64,000 nt of DNA from JABGQS01 sp963674545 (lineage in GTDB: Bacteria > Bacillota > Clostridia > Christensenellales > SZUA-584): the NCBI GenBank assembly GCA_963674545.2, contig CAXXFB010000001.1, positions 2,170,001-2,234,000 of the forward strand, in the 5' to 3' direction. Position 1 is the first letter of the stretch. Every line of letters starts with the position of its first letter. The notes under the pieces were generated by a model. The model made no database searches. It was not told the origin of the DNA and saw only the letters and a program-made list of their open reading frames with translations. The position numbers and the translations under genes were made by a program. Positions 16,901 through 25,619 of the stretch are shown here, one piece after another.

Positions 16901-17599
16901 TGTCAGGAATGTTGTATGACGGCAGTGATCCGACCAGTAGGTGTCTATTACACGTATCTCTGCCATGGACGGGTCTCTGTTTTCCTCGTTTTTGAAGTAT
17001 TCCTGGACGAATTTCATGTCTGCGCTGCTCATCGCAAGACCATACTGCGATATGAATACGTCAAGCCCGTCGCTGTTAAGCTCACAGAAGCCGTCCATTA
17101 TCTCGACGTCGTCCGGTTCGGGAAGGATATCCTCAAGAGTTTCTGGAATATCGTCGGCAGCCTGCCGTGAATCAACAGGATTGATAACGTAGTTTTTTAT
17201 ATCATGCAGATCTTGCTGCGTTATGCCGCCAAGTATATAAACGGTTGCACACTTTACAAGCGGACGCTCGTTTCTTGTGAGGAGCTCGGTGCACTGCGCT
17301 GCACTGTCGGCACGCTGGTCGTACTGCCCGGGAAGATATTCTATCGCAAAAGATAAATCGTCTTCGTTTTTCTTAAAATCGCCTATAGTCAAAGAATCGA
17401 CAGCCGGTTCGGAAAAGACCGTTCCTGCTGCCGCTTCAAAATCCTCATCGGTTATGTTTTGTATGTCGTAGCGGCTTAATATCCGCACGAACTTTAAGTT
17501 CGTTTTTCCTAAATTAGTTCGAAAATCCGCACACGCTTTTTTTGCGGCTATATCAAACCCTTTTCTTTTTTCTACATATATTCGTCTTACTTTGGACAT
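13901..17599 (-). CDS. purL: Phosphoribosylformylglycinamidine synthase, single-chain
   Basis: This 1232-residue protein carries the whole FGAM synthase in one chain: an N-terminal PurS-like region, two AIR-synthase-type halves (NETHNHPTEIEPFGGAATCLGG; FGAGGVCVAIGELSDS; GGKDSMSGTF), and a C-terminal class I glutamine amidotransferase with GICNGFQ (nucleophile Cys) and VSHGEGRF. It makes FGAM from FGAR, glutamine and ATP in purine synthesis. I start at MSKVRRIYVEKRKG because AGGAG lies seven bases upstream; the in-frame extension to 17656 has no such site. No other pur gene is adjacent and no purine riboswitch is visible upstream, so it is isolated from the pathway. Confidence 0.97.
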   Translation of the reverse strand: MSKVRRIYVEKRKGFDIAAKKACADFRTNLGKTNLKFVRILSRYDIQNITDEDFEAAAGTVFSEPAVDSLTIGDFKKNEDDLSFAIEYLPGQYDQRADSAAQCTELLTRNERPLVKCATVYILGGITQQDLHDIKNYVINPVDSRQAADDIPETLEDILPEPDDVEIMDGFCELNSDGLDVFISQYGLAMSSADMKFVQEYFKNEENRDPSMAEIRVIDTYWSDHCRHTTFLTKLNDITFDDKLCEELFGEYKKSREFVYGEKAQTRDINLMDIATIYAKEAKKKGLMADFDESEEINACSIKQKVVVDGKEEDYLIMFKNETHNHPTEIEPFGGAATCLGGAIRDPLSGRSYVYNAMRVTGSADPREKIEDTMPGKLPQRKITREAAHGYSSYGNQIGLATGLVNEIYHPGYKAKRMEIGAVVGSAPVKNVVREVPQEGDVVLLLGGATGRDGCGGATGSSKAHDVSSIDTCGAEVQKGNPPEERKIQRLFRNPEFSTLIKRCNDFGAGGVCVAIGELSDSLTINLDNVRKKYEGLSGVELAISESQERMAIVVDVKDADKAMALAAKENLHINKVADITDDGRMILKWRGKEIVSLKRSFLDTNGAVANADAHVCSPQDDIFSEPFEGGFRQRLQTMMSDLNICSQKGLIEMFDSTVGASSVTMPLGGKNQLTPIQAMAAKVAAEGECSTATLFSYGFDPYMSEKDPLLGSVYAVILSLAKLTAAGGDADRAWLTFQEYFERMSSDQSWGKPLSALLGAWWAQKNMGAAAIGGKDSMSGTFENIHVPPTLCSFAICTQDSGTVISPEFKQSGSLIYRVRIGRNNNGMPDFEDIKQKYTLVSKAIKDKKILCAYAVERGGTLAAIAKMSLGNSIGAVLNDYALDELCNKAYGDIILESTDLTLGFEVIGKTGGDTLAMGNESISLTELQSGFEAALDGVFPAYSSTEETAPNKLYTAKNIYTYSGKKTKPNVVIPVFAGTNCEYDSADAFLRAGASVDVHVMRNIHHSDIDESMDEFARLIDNSQILMLPGGFSAGDEPDGSGKFIATALRGPKVKKAVHGLLKRDGLILGICNGFQALIKVGLVPYGEIVDMRDDSPTLTFNNIGRHVSTLVRTRISSNASPWLAMTNPGDIHTVAVSHGEGRFAATEEEAKRLLENGQIAMQYVDENGIPTMGKENPNGSLYAVEGLLSPCGKVLGKMAHSERYTANTFINVPGEKDQHIFESGVNYFL

Positions 17600-17721
17600 T
17601 AACCGGCTCCTATGGTTTGTTTTTTTTAGTATAACCGTTTTTATGTATGCGTGCAATCATTCTTTGCTCTAAAATTCACGAAATTTACGTTTTAACTCTT
17701 CCCAATTTGCCCAACTTTGTA

Positions 17722-17727
17722 TATAAT
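17722..17727 (+). promoter_or_regulatory. Candidate -10 element for remB-gyrB-gyrA
   Basis: A TATAAT hexamer lies in an AT-rich stretch 45 bp before remB, in the gap between divergent purL and remB. The -35 region is poor (about TTCCCA), so assignment is tentative. Confidence 0.4.
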
Positions 17728-17771
17728 AATATAGTAGGTTTTAATATAAAACTATTGTGAGGATATAAGAA

Positions 17772-18017
17772 TTGCTATATATTGGTAAAGATACGCTTGT
17801 GCCTAAAAAGGACATAATTATGATACTTGATTATAAAGAAGCACTGGCAAACGATGATACGAGCAAGTTTTTAAAGAAACTTTCTAGCGACGCCCACAGC
17901 TTCTATCTGGAAGAGACAGGTATAAAGTCCATTGTAATATCGAAATTCCTCGAGAAATATTTTTTATACTATTCGCCGATTTCTCCGGCGACATTGTTGA
18001 AACGCTCAAAAGCATAA
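17772..18017 (+). CDS. remB: RemB/YaaB-like regulatory protein (DUF370 family)
   Basis: This 81-residue protein matches the YaaB/RemB form of DUF370: an N-terminal YIGKDTLVPKKDIIMILD, and the C-terminal YYSPISPATLLKRSKA that closely resembles the YYSPLSSSTLKKR end of the Bacillus protein. RemA/RemB proteins regulate extracellular matrix genes in Bacillus; RemB's biochemical role is less clear. Position directly upstream of gyrB is also conserved in Bacillota. It starts at a TTG with a GAGG-like site. The usual neighbour recF is absent and found at 44850-45932. Confidence 0.8.
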   Translation: MLYIGKDTLVPKKDIIMILDYKEALANDDTSKFLKKLSSDAHSFYLEETGIKSIVISKFLEKYFLYYSPISPATLLKRSKA

Positions 18018-18048
18018 AGTTTTATAAATTTATTTATTAGGAGTAGCT

Positions 18049-19959
18049 ATGTCTAAAGACGAACAAAAAAACAATTACGGGGCCAACGAGATACAGGTCT
18101 TAGAGGGTCTTGAGCCTGTGCGCAAAAGGCCGGGAATGTATATCGGTTCCACCGACACAAGGGGGCTGCATCACCTCGTTTACGAGATAGTCGACAACTC
18201 TGTTGACGAAGCTATGAACGGGTATTGCGACAAGATCGAAGTATTTCTTGGCAAAGACGGAAGCGCCACGATAACGGACAACGGCAGGGGAATCCCTGTT
18301 GGCATGCATCCGAAGATGGGCAAGTCTTCGCTGGAGGTCGCGCTGACTGTGCTGCACGCAGGCGGCAAGTTCGGAGGGGAAGGATACAAAGTTTCGGGCG
18401 GACTGCACGGCGTTGGTGTTTCTGTAGTTAACGCTCTTTCAGAAAAGCTCATCGCAACGATAAAAACCGACGGCAAAGAGCATCAGATGAGTTTCAGCCG
18501 TGGCGATGCGACCAGCGAACTTGAGATAAAAGGTGAGACATCGGATACAGGCACGACTATAACATTCTGGCCGGATCCGGACATATTCGAGACGGTTGAG
18601 TTTGAATACGACGTGCTGCGTACAAGGCTGAGGGAGCTTGCTTTCCTTAACAAAGGCGTGCGGATAATACTCAAAGACGAGCGCAGCGGGCAGGAACACG
18701 ACTACTGCTTCGAGGGCGGTATTGTTTCGTTTGTTGAATACCTCAACAAGAACAAGCATGTGCTGCATGAGTCACCCATATACTTTCAGTCAGAAAAAGA
18801 CGGCTCTACGGTAGAGATCGCGATGCAGTACAGCGATGCATACAACGAAAACGTACATACATTTGCAAACAATATACCTACGCATGAAGGCGGCACACAC
18901 CTTATGGGGTTCAAAGCCGGCCTTACACGTGTTATGAACGATTACGCAAAAAGGTTCAATATAGTAAAAGAAAGCGACGCAAACTTTTCCGGTGAGGACA
19001 TAAGAGAAGGACTGACTGCTGTTATAAGCGTCAAGCTAAGAGAGCCGCAGTTTGAAGGGCAGACGAAAACAAAGCTTGGCAACAGCGAGATAAGAACCCT
19101 TGTCGACGGTGCTATATCTGATGAGCTCAAAGCTTTTCTGGAAGAGAACCCGTCAACGGCTAAGGATATACTTTCAAAATGCCTCACGGCAAAGCGTGCA
19201 AGGGAAGCTGCAAGGAAAGCAAGAGAGCTTACAAGAAGAAAGTCTGCGCTGGAGAGCGCGGCGCTTCCGGGCAAGCTTGCAGACTGCAGCGAAAAGGATG
19301 CAGACAAGTGTGAGATATTCATAGTTGAGGGAGACAGCGCCGGCGGCAGCGCAAAGCAGGGCAGGGACAGAAGGTTTCAGGCAATACTGCCGCTGAGGGG
19401 CAAGATATTAAACGTTGAAAAAACAAGACAGGAAAGAGCGCTTGCCAATACGGAGATAAGAGCGATGGCGACGGCGTTCGGAGCGGGAATCGGCGAAGAG
19501 TTCGACGTAGAGAAACTGCGTTATAACCGCATTATATGCATGACAGACGCTGACGTAGACGGAAGTCATATAAGGATACTGCTGCTGACGTTTTTCTACA
19601 GGTATATGAGAGAGCTTATCGACGCCGGGCATGTGTATATAGCACAGCCGCCGCTGTATAAGGTAAGCAAACAAAAGACAGAGAAATATCTTTACAGCGA
19701 TGAAGCGCTTGATGAATACCTTGCGGAGATAGGAAAAGACGGTGTAAACATACAGCGCTATAAAGGGCTTGGCGAGATGAATGCGGAACAGCTTTGGGAC
19801 ACTACCATGGACCCGGACAACAGGATACTGCTGCAGGTCTCGCTCGATAACGCTATCGAAGCAGAAGAGATATTTACGATACTTATGGGTGATGCAGTTG
19901 AACCACGGCGTGAGTTCATAGAAGAAAACGCAAAGCTCGTAGTCAACCTTGACGTATAG
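18049..19959 (+). CDS. gyrB: DNA gyrase subunit B
   Basis: This 636-residue protein has the GHKL ATPase features (ENDOGENOUS start EGLEPVRKRPGMYIGS, GGLHGVGVSVVNAL lid), a transducer domain, and the TOPRIM motifs EGDSAGGSAKQGRD and DADVDGSHI. The C-terminus is the compact form without the gammaproteobacterial insertion. Together with GyrA it introduces negative supercoils using ATP. The start follows TTAGGAG, and the stop is within 11 bp of the gyrA start, so the pair is coexpressed. Confidence 0.98.
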   Translation: MSKDEQKNNYGANEIQVLEGLEPVRKRPGMYIGSTDTRGLHHLVYEIVDNSVDEAMNGYCDKIEVFLGKDGSATITDNGRGIPVGMHPKMGKSSLEVALTVLHAGGKFGGEGYKVSGGLHGVGVSVVNALSEKLIATIKTDGKEHQMSFSRGDATSELEIKGETSDTGTTITFWPDPDIFETVEFEYDVLRTRLRELAFLNKGVRIILKDERSGQEHDYCFEGGIVSFVEYLNKNKHVLHESPIYFQSEKDGSTVEIAMQYSDAYNENVHTFANNIPTHEGGTHLMGFKAGLTRVMNDYAKRFNIVKESDANFSGEDIREGLTAVISVKLREPQFEGQTKTKLGNSEIRTLVDGAISDELKAFLEENPSTAKDILSKCLTAKRAREAARKARELTRRKSALESAALPGKLADCSEKDADKCEIFIVEGDSAGGSAKQGRDRRFQAILPLRGKILNVEKTRQERALANTEIRAMATAFGAGIGEEFDVEKLRYNRIICMTDADVDGSHIRILLLTFFYRYMRELIDAGHVYIAQPPLYKVSKQKTEKYLYSDEALDEYLAEIGKDGVNIQRYKGLGEMNAEQLWDTTMDPDNRILLQVSLDNAIEAEEIFTILMGDAVEPRREFIEENAKLVVNLDV

Positions 19960-19969
19960 GAGAATTATT

Positions 19970-22453
19970 TTGGAAGAGAAAATAAAAAGAATTGTACCGA
20001 TAAATATCGAGAAAGAGATGAAGACATCGTTCATATCTTATGCAATGGCGGTCATCATCAACCGTGCGCTGCCGGATGTCCGTGACGGATTAAAGCCGGT
20101 CCACAGGCGCATACTCTATTCTATGAGTGAACTGGGGCTGACGCCCGACAAACCTTTCAGAAAATCTGCAAGGATAGTCGGTGACGTCTTGGGTAAGTAC
20201 CATCCTCACGGCGACAGCGCTGTATACCTTTCCATGGTAAGGATGGCGCAGGATTTTTCAACACGGCATATGCTGGTGCAGGGGCACGGAAACTTCGGCA
20301 GTGTGGACGGAGACTCGCCTGCAGCAATGAGATATACGGAAGCAAGGCTCAGCAAAATTTCCATGGAGCTATTGCGTGACATAGAAAAAGACACTGTAGA
20401 CTTTTACCCGAACTTTGACGAAACGCTGATGCAGCCTTCTGTGCTGCCGTCTAAATATCCTAACCTTCTGGTAAACGGAACGGGCGGTATAGCCGTTGGC
20501 ATGGCGACCAACATTCCGCCGCACAACCTTGGAGAGACCATTGATGCTGCGGTCTGCCTGATAGATAATCCTGATGCCTCCGTGGGCGAACTGATGGAGC
20601 ACATTAAAGGGCCGGACTTCCCGACTGCCGGTATCGTGATCGGCACCGGCGGAATAACCCAGGCGTATCATACCGGAAGAGGCAGGATAGTTGTGAGGGC
20701 ACGGGCAGAGATAGACGAGTTTAAGGCCGGACGGCAGCGTATCATAGTATCCGAGCTTCCGTATCAGGTGAATAAAGCGTCGCTCATCGCCAAGATAGCC
20801 GACCTTGTCCAGGACAAGCACATTGAAGGAATATCCGATATACGTGACGAGAGTGACAAAAACGGAATGCGTATCGTCATAGAGCTTAAGCGCGACGTGA
20901 ATGCCAACGTTATACTCAACAGGCTGTATAAACATACGCAGATGCAGGATACATTTGGCGTGATAATGCTGGCGCTGGTTGACGGCGAGCCAAAAGTTCT
21001 TAACTTAAAAGAGATGCTTTACCACTATATAGAGCATCAGAAAGACGTTATCGTCCGCAGAACAAGATATGAACTTGACAAAGCGGAAGCCAGAGCACAT
21101 ATACTCGAAGGGCTGATAATAGCGCTTGATAACATCGACGAAATAGTCGACATGATAAAAAAATCGCCCGATGCGCCTACAGCAAAGGCTTCTTTGATAG
21201 AGCGTTTTACACTTTCCGAGAAACAGGCGCAGGCGATACTCGACATGAGGCTGCAAAGACTGACTGGCCTAGAGCGTGAGAAGATCGTAAACGAGTATAA
21301 CAATATTCTTGAGCGTATAGCATATCTTAAAAGCATACTTGAAACTCCGCAGATGGTCCTTGACATCATCAAAGAAGAGATGACGGAGATAAAGGAAAAA
21401 TATGCGGACGAGCGCCGTACCGAGATAACCTATTCAGCGGAAGACATCGACCTTGACGAGCTAATACAGGAAGAGGAAATGGTCGTGACGCTGACTCACT
21501 TTGGATACATCAAACGATTAAAGTGTGATACTTACCGAACCCAGAGAAGAGGCGGCAGGGGAGTTACCGGTATGTCTACCCGTGAGGAGGACTTTGCCGA
21601 GCATGTTATGGTAACGAGCACTCATAATCATCTTTTGTTCTTTACAAACATGGGCAGGGTATTCCGCAGGAAGTGTTACGAGCTTCCCGAGACTTCGAGA
21701 ACAGCAAAAGGCACAGCAATAGTAAACCTGCTGCAGCTTGATGCAGGCGAAAAGGTTTCGGCTGTGTTCCCGATATCAGAATTCAGCGACGAGAGCATGC
21801 TGGTGATTGCGACTAAGAATGGCTTTATAAAGAAAACGACTGTCGGAGCGTTTAAGAACATAAGGCAGACGGGGCTTATAGCCGTTGGCCTGCGTGAAGG
21901 CGACGAGCTTATCGGTGTACTGGAAACTTGCGGCGAAGATAAACTTATTGTCGGAACACAGCAGGGCATGTCTGTCATGTTTGATGAAAGCGACGTAAGA
22001 GACATGGGCCGCACAGCGATGGGAGTAAAATCCGTAACGCTGCGTGAAGGCGACTATGTGGTTGGTATAGATATAGTCAAACCGGACACAGATGTGCTTG
22101 TAATTTCGGACAACGGATACGGCAAACGTACTTCGATTGATGAATATAAGACACAGAAGCGCGGCGGAATAGGAATAAAAACGCTGCATATAACCGAGAA
22201 AACGGGTAATATGTGTTCGCTCGATATAGTGGACGGAACGGAAGATATAATAATGATCAACGATGCGGGAGTGATAATCCGCACCAGAGTAGGAGAGATA
22301 TCGCAATACGGCAGAGATACTCAGGGAGTCAAGCTGATGAACCTTGGCGAAGACACCCGAGTAGCAAGTATTGCTATAGTTCCGCCGGAGGACGAGGAAG
22401 ACAGCTGCGAATGCGCCCCGGAAGAGGATAAAATGCAGGAAACGGAAGAATAA
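19970..22453 (+). CDS. gyrA: DNA gyrase subunit A
   Basis: This 827-residue protein contains the breakage-reunion domain with catalytic Tyr in YTEARLSK, the quinolone-determining segment HPHGDSAVYLSMVRMAQ, and a C-terminal beta-pinwheel with the GyrA box QRRGGRG. I start at the TTG at 19970, seven bases after TAGGAG; this numbering puts Ser83 and Leu87 at the classical E. coli positions. Position 87 is normally acidic, so Leu is notable. The C-terminus is an acidic tail rich in Glu, Asp and two Cys (SCECAPEED). Confidence 0.98.
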   Translation: MEEKIKRIVPINIEKEMKTSFISYAMAVIINRALPDVRDGLKPVHRRILYSMSELGLTPDKPFRKSARIVGDVLGKYHPHGDSAVYLSMVRMAQDFSTRHMLVQGHGNFGSVDGDSPAAMRYTEARLSKISMELLRDIEKDTVDFYPNFDETLMQPSVLPSKYPNLLVNGTGGIAVGMATNIPPHNLGETIDAAVCLIDNPDASVGELMEHIKGPDFPTAGIVIGTGGITQAYHTGRGRIVVRARAEIDEFKAGRQRIIVSELPYQVNKASLIAKIADLVQDKHIEGISDIRDESDKNGMRIVIELKRDVNANVILNRLYKHTQMQDTFGVIMLALVDGEPKVLNLKEMLYHYIEHQKDVIVRRTRYELDKAEARAHILEGLIIALDNIDEIVDMIKKSPDAPTAKASLIERFTLSEKQAQAILDMRLQRLTGLEREKIVNEYNNILERIAYLKSILETPQMVLDIIKEEMTEIKEKYADERRTEITYSAEDIDLDELIQEEEMVVTLTHFGYIKRLKCDTYRTQRRGGRGVTGMSTREEDFAEHVMVTSTHNHLLFFTNMGRVFRRKCYELPETSRTAKGTAIVNLLQLDAGEKVSAVFPISEFSDESMLVIATKNGFIKKTTVGAFKNIRQTGLIAVGLREGDELIGVLETCGEDKLIVGTQQGMSVMFDESDVRDMGRTAMGVKSVTLREGDYVVGIDIVKPDTDVLVISDNGYGKRTSIDEYKTQKRGGIGIKTLHITEKTGNMCSLDIVDGTEDIIMINDAGVIIRTRVGEISQYGRDTQGVKLMNLGEDTRVASIAIVPPEDEEDSCECAPEEDKMQETEE

Positions 22454-22490
22454 AGCAGTTAAAAAGACGGACATTTTAAAAAAAAATATA

Positions 22491-22754
22491 AGCAGGGATA
22501 GCTAATTGTTGGTGGTTACTATTGCAATAACCTACCAGATGTTGTACAATGCCCCTAGTGTTCTTAAGGAGACTCTGGCTTGTGAGGGGCCGTAAAAGGG
22601 TCTGCGAGATTAGTATTCCTTGCTTGGTTATATGAAAAGTAGACTGGTACGTTTACAACGGCTTATGTAATGCCTGCATGTGCGGGCAGAGGGGGCATAT
22701 TAGCAAAGGAATACACTGGTTTTGGAGGGGAGGCTCTTTCCGGCTTCCCCTGCT
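22491..22754 (+). ncRNA. Large structured RNA upstream of the binding protein/nadE operon
   Basis: About 265 nt with dense helices. AGCAGGG (22491-22497) pairs with CCCTGCT (22748-22754) to close the element. Inside are GGTGGTTA/TAACCTACC (22511-22536), GCCCCT/AGGGGC (22551-22590), GTTGTA/TACAAC (22541-22546 with 22654-22659), GTATTCCTT/AAGGAATAC (22613-22621 with 22706-22714), TGCCTGCA/TGCGGGCA (22671-22688) and GGGGAGGCT/GGCTTCCCC (22727-22750). The last helix shares CCC with the closing helix, so the two exclude each other. Several helices use G-U pairs that would be A-C mismatches on the other strand, which supports the plus orientation. No known family is recognised. It could be a riboswitch-like leader or an independent RNA. 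Confidence 0.6.
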
Positions 22755-22777
22755 GTTTCCAGTCACGGTGAACTGAT

Positions 22778-23659
22778 TTGAAACTTTTTAAGCATTTCAT
22801 ACTTATCAAAAAAAAACATCTGAAAATTGTGATACCCATACTGGCAGCGATAATAATTATTGTGGTTCTTGCTTTGACGACTTCCGGTGCAAGGGAGAGG
22901 TCTGAAAAACAGCAGGCCGTTGATGCAGTAAAAGACTCGGGAATGATAACCATCGGACTTAACGGCAATCTTGGAACGCTGTGCACATACAACAACCAGA
23001 CAGGAGAGTATGAAGGTCTTGAGAAGGATGTTGTCGATATAGTGCTGGAGCGGCTTTTTGGTGATGATGATATAATAATAACGCTTGTTGATGTGAATTC
23101 GCAGACCAAGGATGCACTTATAACTAGCGGTGAGCTTGACATGGCTCTTGGCGCTTCTGTATATCAGGAGTCAAGCAGCATCGAATATTCGAAAGCGTTC
23201 TATGCTGATGCAGGCGGATTCCTCGTCTTGGAAGGTGGGATATCCAGCCAGGCGCAGCTTGAAGGGAAAACCGTCGGCTACGTTCAAGGGACGTATGCAG
23301 CACGGGAAAACAGCGAAGATGAAACAAAGCTGGAATTATATTTAAAATCTCAGGGAATCAGCGCTTCCGTCAAAAAATATGCTTCCTATCCTGAAGCCGT
23401 GGATGCACTTTCGAACGGACACATAGCGGCGCTGTGTGCAGGCGGTGAATACTTGAAATTGTTCGGTAAAAAAGGTATGCTTATTCTGCCTGAGAGGTTC
23501 ATGCCGCATGAATACTGCATTGAAACACGAAAATCTCTGGCAACGTTCTGCAGCGCAGTAAGCGATGTGATACTTGAGATGAAGCAGGACGGGACTTTGG
23601 AAGCCTTGATAGATAAATGGGGCCTTATAGATTACTATGAACTGGTGGAGGAAAGCTGA
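22778..23659 (+). CDS. Orphan periplasmic-binding-protein-like membrane-anchored protein (SBP_bac_3)
   Basis: This 293-residue protein has a basic start, one hydrophobic segment (IVIPILAAIIIIVVLAL) without a lipobox, then a family 3 solute-binding fold: MITIGLNGNLGTLCTYN, YEGLEKDVVDIV, and the late DGTLEALIDKWGL. Such proteins bind amino acids or related polar solutes outside the membrane. No permease or ATPase gene is adjacent, so it may use an unlinked transporter or serve as a sensor. It starts at a TTG with a weak GGTGA site just after the structured RNA. Its stop overlaps the nadE start by one base. Confidence 0.82.
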   Translation: MKLFKHFILIKKKHLKIVIPILAAIIIIVVLALTTSGARERSEKQQAVDAVKDSGMITIGLNGNLGTLCTYNNQTGEYEGLEKDVVDIVLERLFGDDDIIITLVDVNSQTKDALITSGELDMALGASVYQESSSIEYSKAFYADAGGFLVLEGGISSQAQLEGKTVGYVQGTYAARENSEDETKLELYLKSQGISASVKKYASYPEAVDALSNGHIAALCAGGEYLKLFGKKGMLILPERFMPHEYCIETRKSLATFCSAVSDVILEMKQDGTLEALIDKWGLIDYYELVEES

Positions 23660-25563
23660 TGAACAGCGGACTAGTCAGAGTTGCGGCGGCCGTTCCCGAA
23701 ACGGCAGTTGGCAACCTCGAAACAAATAAAAACAGAATCGTCAAAATGATGAAGGATGCTCATGAGAGAGGGGTAAGCATTGCTGCTTTTCCAGAGCTTA
23801 GCATAACTTCGTATACTCTGGGCGATCTTTTTCGTCAGCGTAATATTCTAGAGCAGGGTGAAAAAGTCCTTGGCGAGATGCTGGAGGAAACAAAGGATAT
23901 ATCAGTCCTTGGCATAGTAGGTATGCCGGTTCACGTTTCAGACAAGCTTTATAACTGTGCTGTTGTTTTCCAGTCGGGAAAACTGCTCGGCGTAATACCA
24001 AAAGCTTTTATACCAAACTACAGCGAATATTACGAACAGAGATGGTTTGCTTCCGGCATGGATATATCGGACAGCAGCGTTACACTTGCAGGGCAGCAGG
24101 CGCCGTTCGGTACAGACATCCTATTTGAATGCAGACAGATAAAAGAGCTTGTGCTGGGGGTAGAGCTTTGTGAAGACCTTTGGGTGCCGTTTCCGCCGCA
24201 TGCATATCAGGCTATGTCGGGTGCGACGCTTTTCGTGAACATATCTGCAAGCAACGAACTTGCCGGCAAGGGAAACTTCCGCAGGGAGATGATACGCCAG
24301 CAGTCGTCAAGGTATATATGCGGTTTTGTATATGTATCTGCCGGGCCGGGAGAGTCTTCGACCGATACTGTTTTTGGCGGCCATTGCATACTTGCGGAAA
24401 ACGGATATATACTTGCCGATTCACAGAGGTTCTCGTTTAAAGAACAGATGACTATTACGGAATTCGACCTGCACAGAATGTCTCACGACAGGATACTAAA
24501 GAACACCTTTATAACCTGGGGACCGCAGAAAACATACAGGCGTGTGGCTTTTGACGCAGAGCAGACTGTGCCGAAATTTCGCAGCATAGAAAGAACGCCG
24601 TTTGTTCCGGGCAGCAAAGCGGAGAGAGATGAGAGGTGTGAAGAGGTTTTCAATATACAGGTTACAGCGCTGGAAAGAAGAATAAGGCATACTAATATAA
24701 AACGCCTTGTTATAGGCGTGTCTGGCGGTCTGGATTCCGCACTTGCGCTTATGGTAGCCGTTGAAGCGGCAAAACGAGCGGGGCTGGGAAACGGAGCTGT
24801 GCTCGGTGTTGTAATGCCTGGTTTTGGAAGCACCGATGCTACTCAGGACCTTGCAAGACGGCTTACGGTTGCGACAGGAGCGGAACTCAAAGAGATAAGC
24901 ATAGTAAGTGCAGCAAAAGCACACCTTGAAGATTTAGGACACGACGGGACGCCGGACATAACTTATGAGAACGCACAGGCAAGAGAGCGCACTCAGGTGC
25001 TCATGGACCTTTCCAACAAAGAGGGAGGCATAGTCGTGGGTACTGGAGACTTAAGCGAACTGGCGCTTGGGTTCTGTACATATGCAGGAGACCAGATATC
25101 TATGTACGGCGTCAATGCCGGAGTTGCTAAAACGCTTATAAAACAAATGGTGCTCTACGTTTCGCAAAGCAATGAGCAGCTTCATAAAATCGCTCAGGAG
25201 ATAGTAGCAATACCGCCGTCGCCGGAGCTTCTGCCGCCCGGTCAAAACGAGCAGCGGCAGGATACGCAAAAGCAGATAGGTAAATATGATCTTAATGACT
25301 TTTTCATGTATTATGTGCTGAGGTTTGAAATGTCGCCGGAGAAGATACTGCTTCTTGCGCAGGCGGCCTACAGCGAGTATACAAAACAGCAGCTTTCGGG
25401 GCAGCTTAAAAAATTCTATAAACGGTTCTTTGCTTCGCAGTTCAAACGTTCTTGTATGCCGGACGGCCCGAAAGTGGGAAGCGTTTCGCTATCACCCAGG
25501 GGCGACTGGAGAATGCCTTCGGATGCTCAGGTAGACATGTGGATACAGAGCCTTGAAGATTGA
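23659..25563 (+). CDS. nadE: Glutamine-dependent NAD+ synthetase
   Basis: This 634-residue two-domain enzyme has an N-terminal nitrilase-type glutaminase with the triad Glu in FPELSITSYT, Lys in IPKAFIPNYSEYYE and Cys in GVELCEDLW. The C-terminal ATP-pyrophosphatase domain has the P-loop GVSGGLDSALAL and the GTGDLSELALGFCTYAGD segment. It converts deamido-NAD to NAD in the last step of NAD synthesis, using glutamine as ammonia source. The one-base TGATG overlap with the upstream binding protein implies translational coupling. A terminator follows. Confidence 0.96.
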   Translation: MNSGLVRVAAAVPETAVGNLETNKNRIVKMMKDAHERGVSIAAFPELSITSYTLGDLFRQRNILEQGEKVLGEMLEETKDISVLGIVGMPVHVSDKLYNCAVVFQSGKLLGVIPKAFIPNYSEYYEQRWFASGMDISDSSVTLAGQQAPFGTDILFECRQIKELVLGVELCEDLWVPFPPHAYQAMSGATLFVNISASNELAGKGNFRREMIRQQSSRYICGFVYVSAGPGESSTDTVFGGHCILAENGYILADSQRFSFKEQMTITEFDLHRMSHDRILKNTFITWGPQKTYRRVAFDAEQTVPKFRSIERTPFVPGSKAERDERCEEVFNIQVTALERRIRHTNIKRLVIGVSGGLDSALALMVAVEAAKRAGLGNGAVLGVVMPGFGSTDATQDLARRLTVATGAELKEISIVSAAKAHLEDLGHDGTPDITYENAQARERTQVLMDLSNKEGGIVVGTGDLSELALGFCTYAGDQISMYGVNAGVAKTLIKQMVLYVSQSNEQLHKIAQEIVAIPPSPELLPPGQNEQRQDTQKQIGKYDLNDFFMYYVLRFEMSPEKILLLAQAAYSEYTKQQLSGQLKKFYKRFFASQFKRSCMPDGPKVGSVSLSPRGDWRMPSDAQVDMWIQSLED

Positions 25564-25583
25564 GACTGAATAATTAAGATATT

Positions 25584-25619
25584 AAGAACATTGGTAAAAG
25601 AGCCGGTGTTCTTTTTTTT
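25584..25619 (+). terminator. Intrinsic terminator of nadE
   Basis: AAGAACATTGG pairs with CCGGTGTTCTT using two G-U pairs; an eight-T run follows. Confidence 0.85.

Noticed and set aside
22491..22754. Assigning the large RNA to SRP RNA, RNase P RNA, tmRNA or 6S RNA
   Set aside because: The marker sequences of SRP (GGAAGGAAGC loop), RNase P (GAGGAAAGTC) and tmRNA (tRNA-like end) are absent, and 6S cannot be confirmed by eye.
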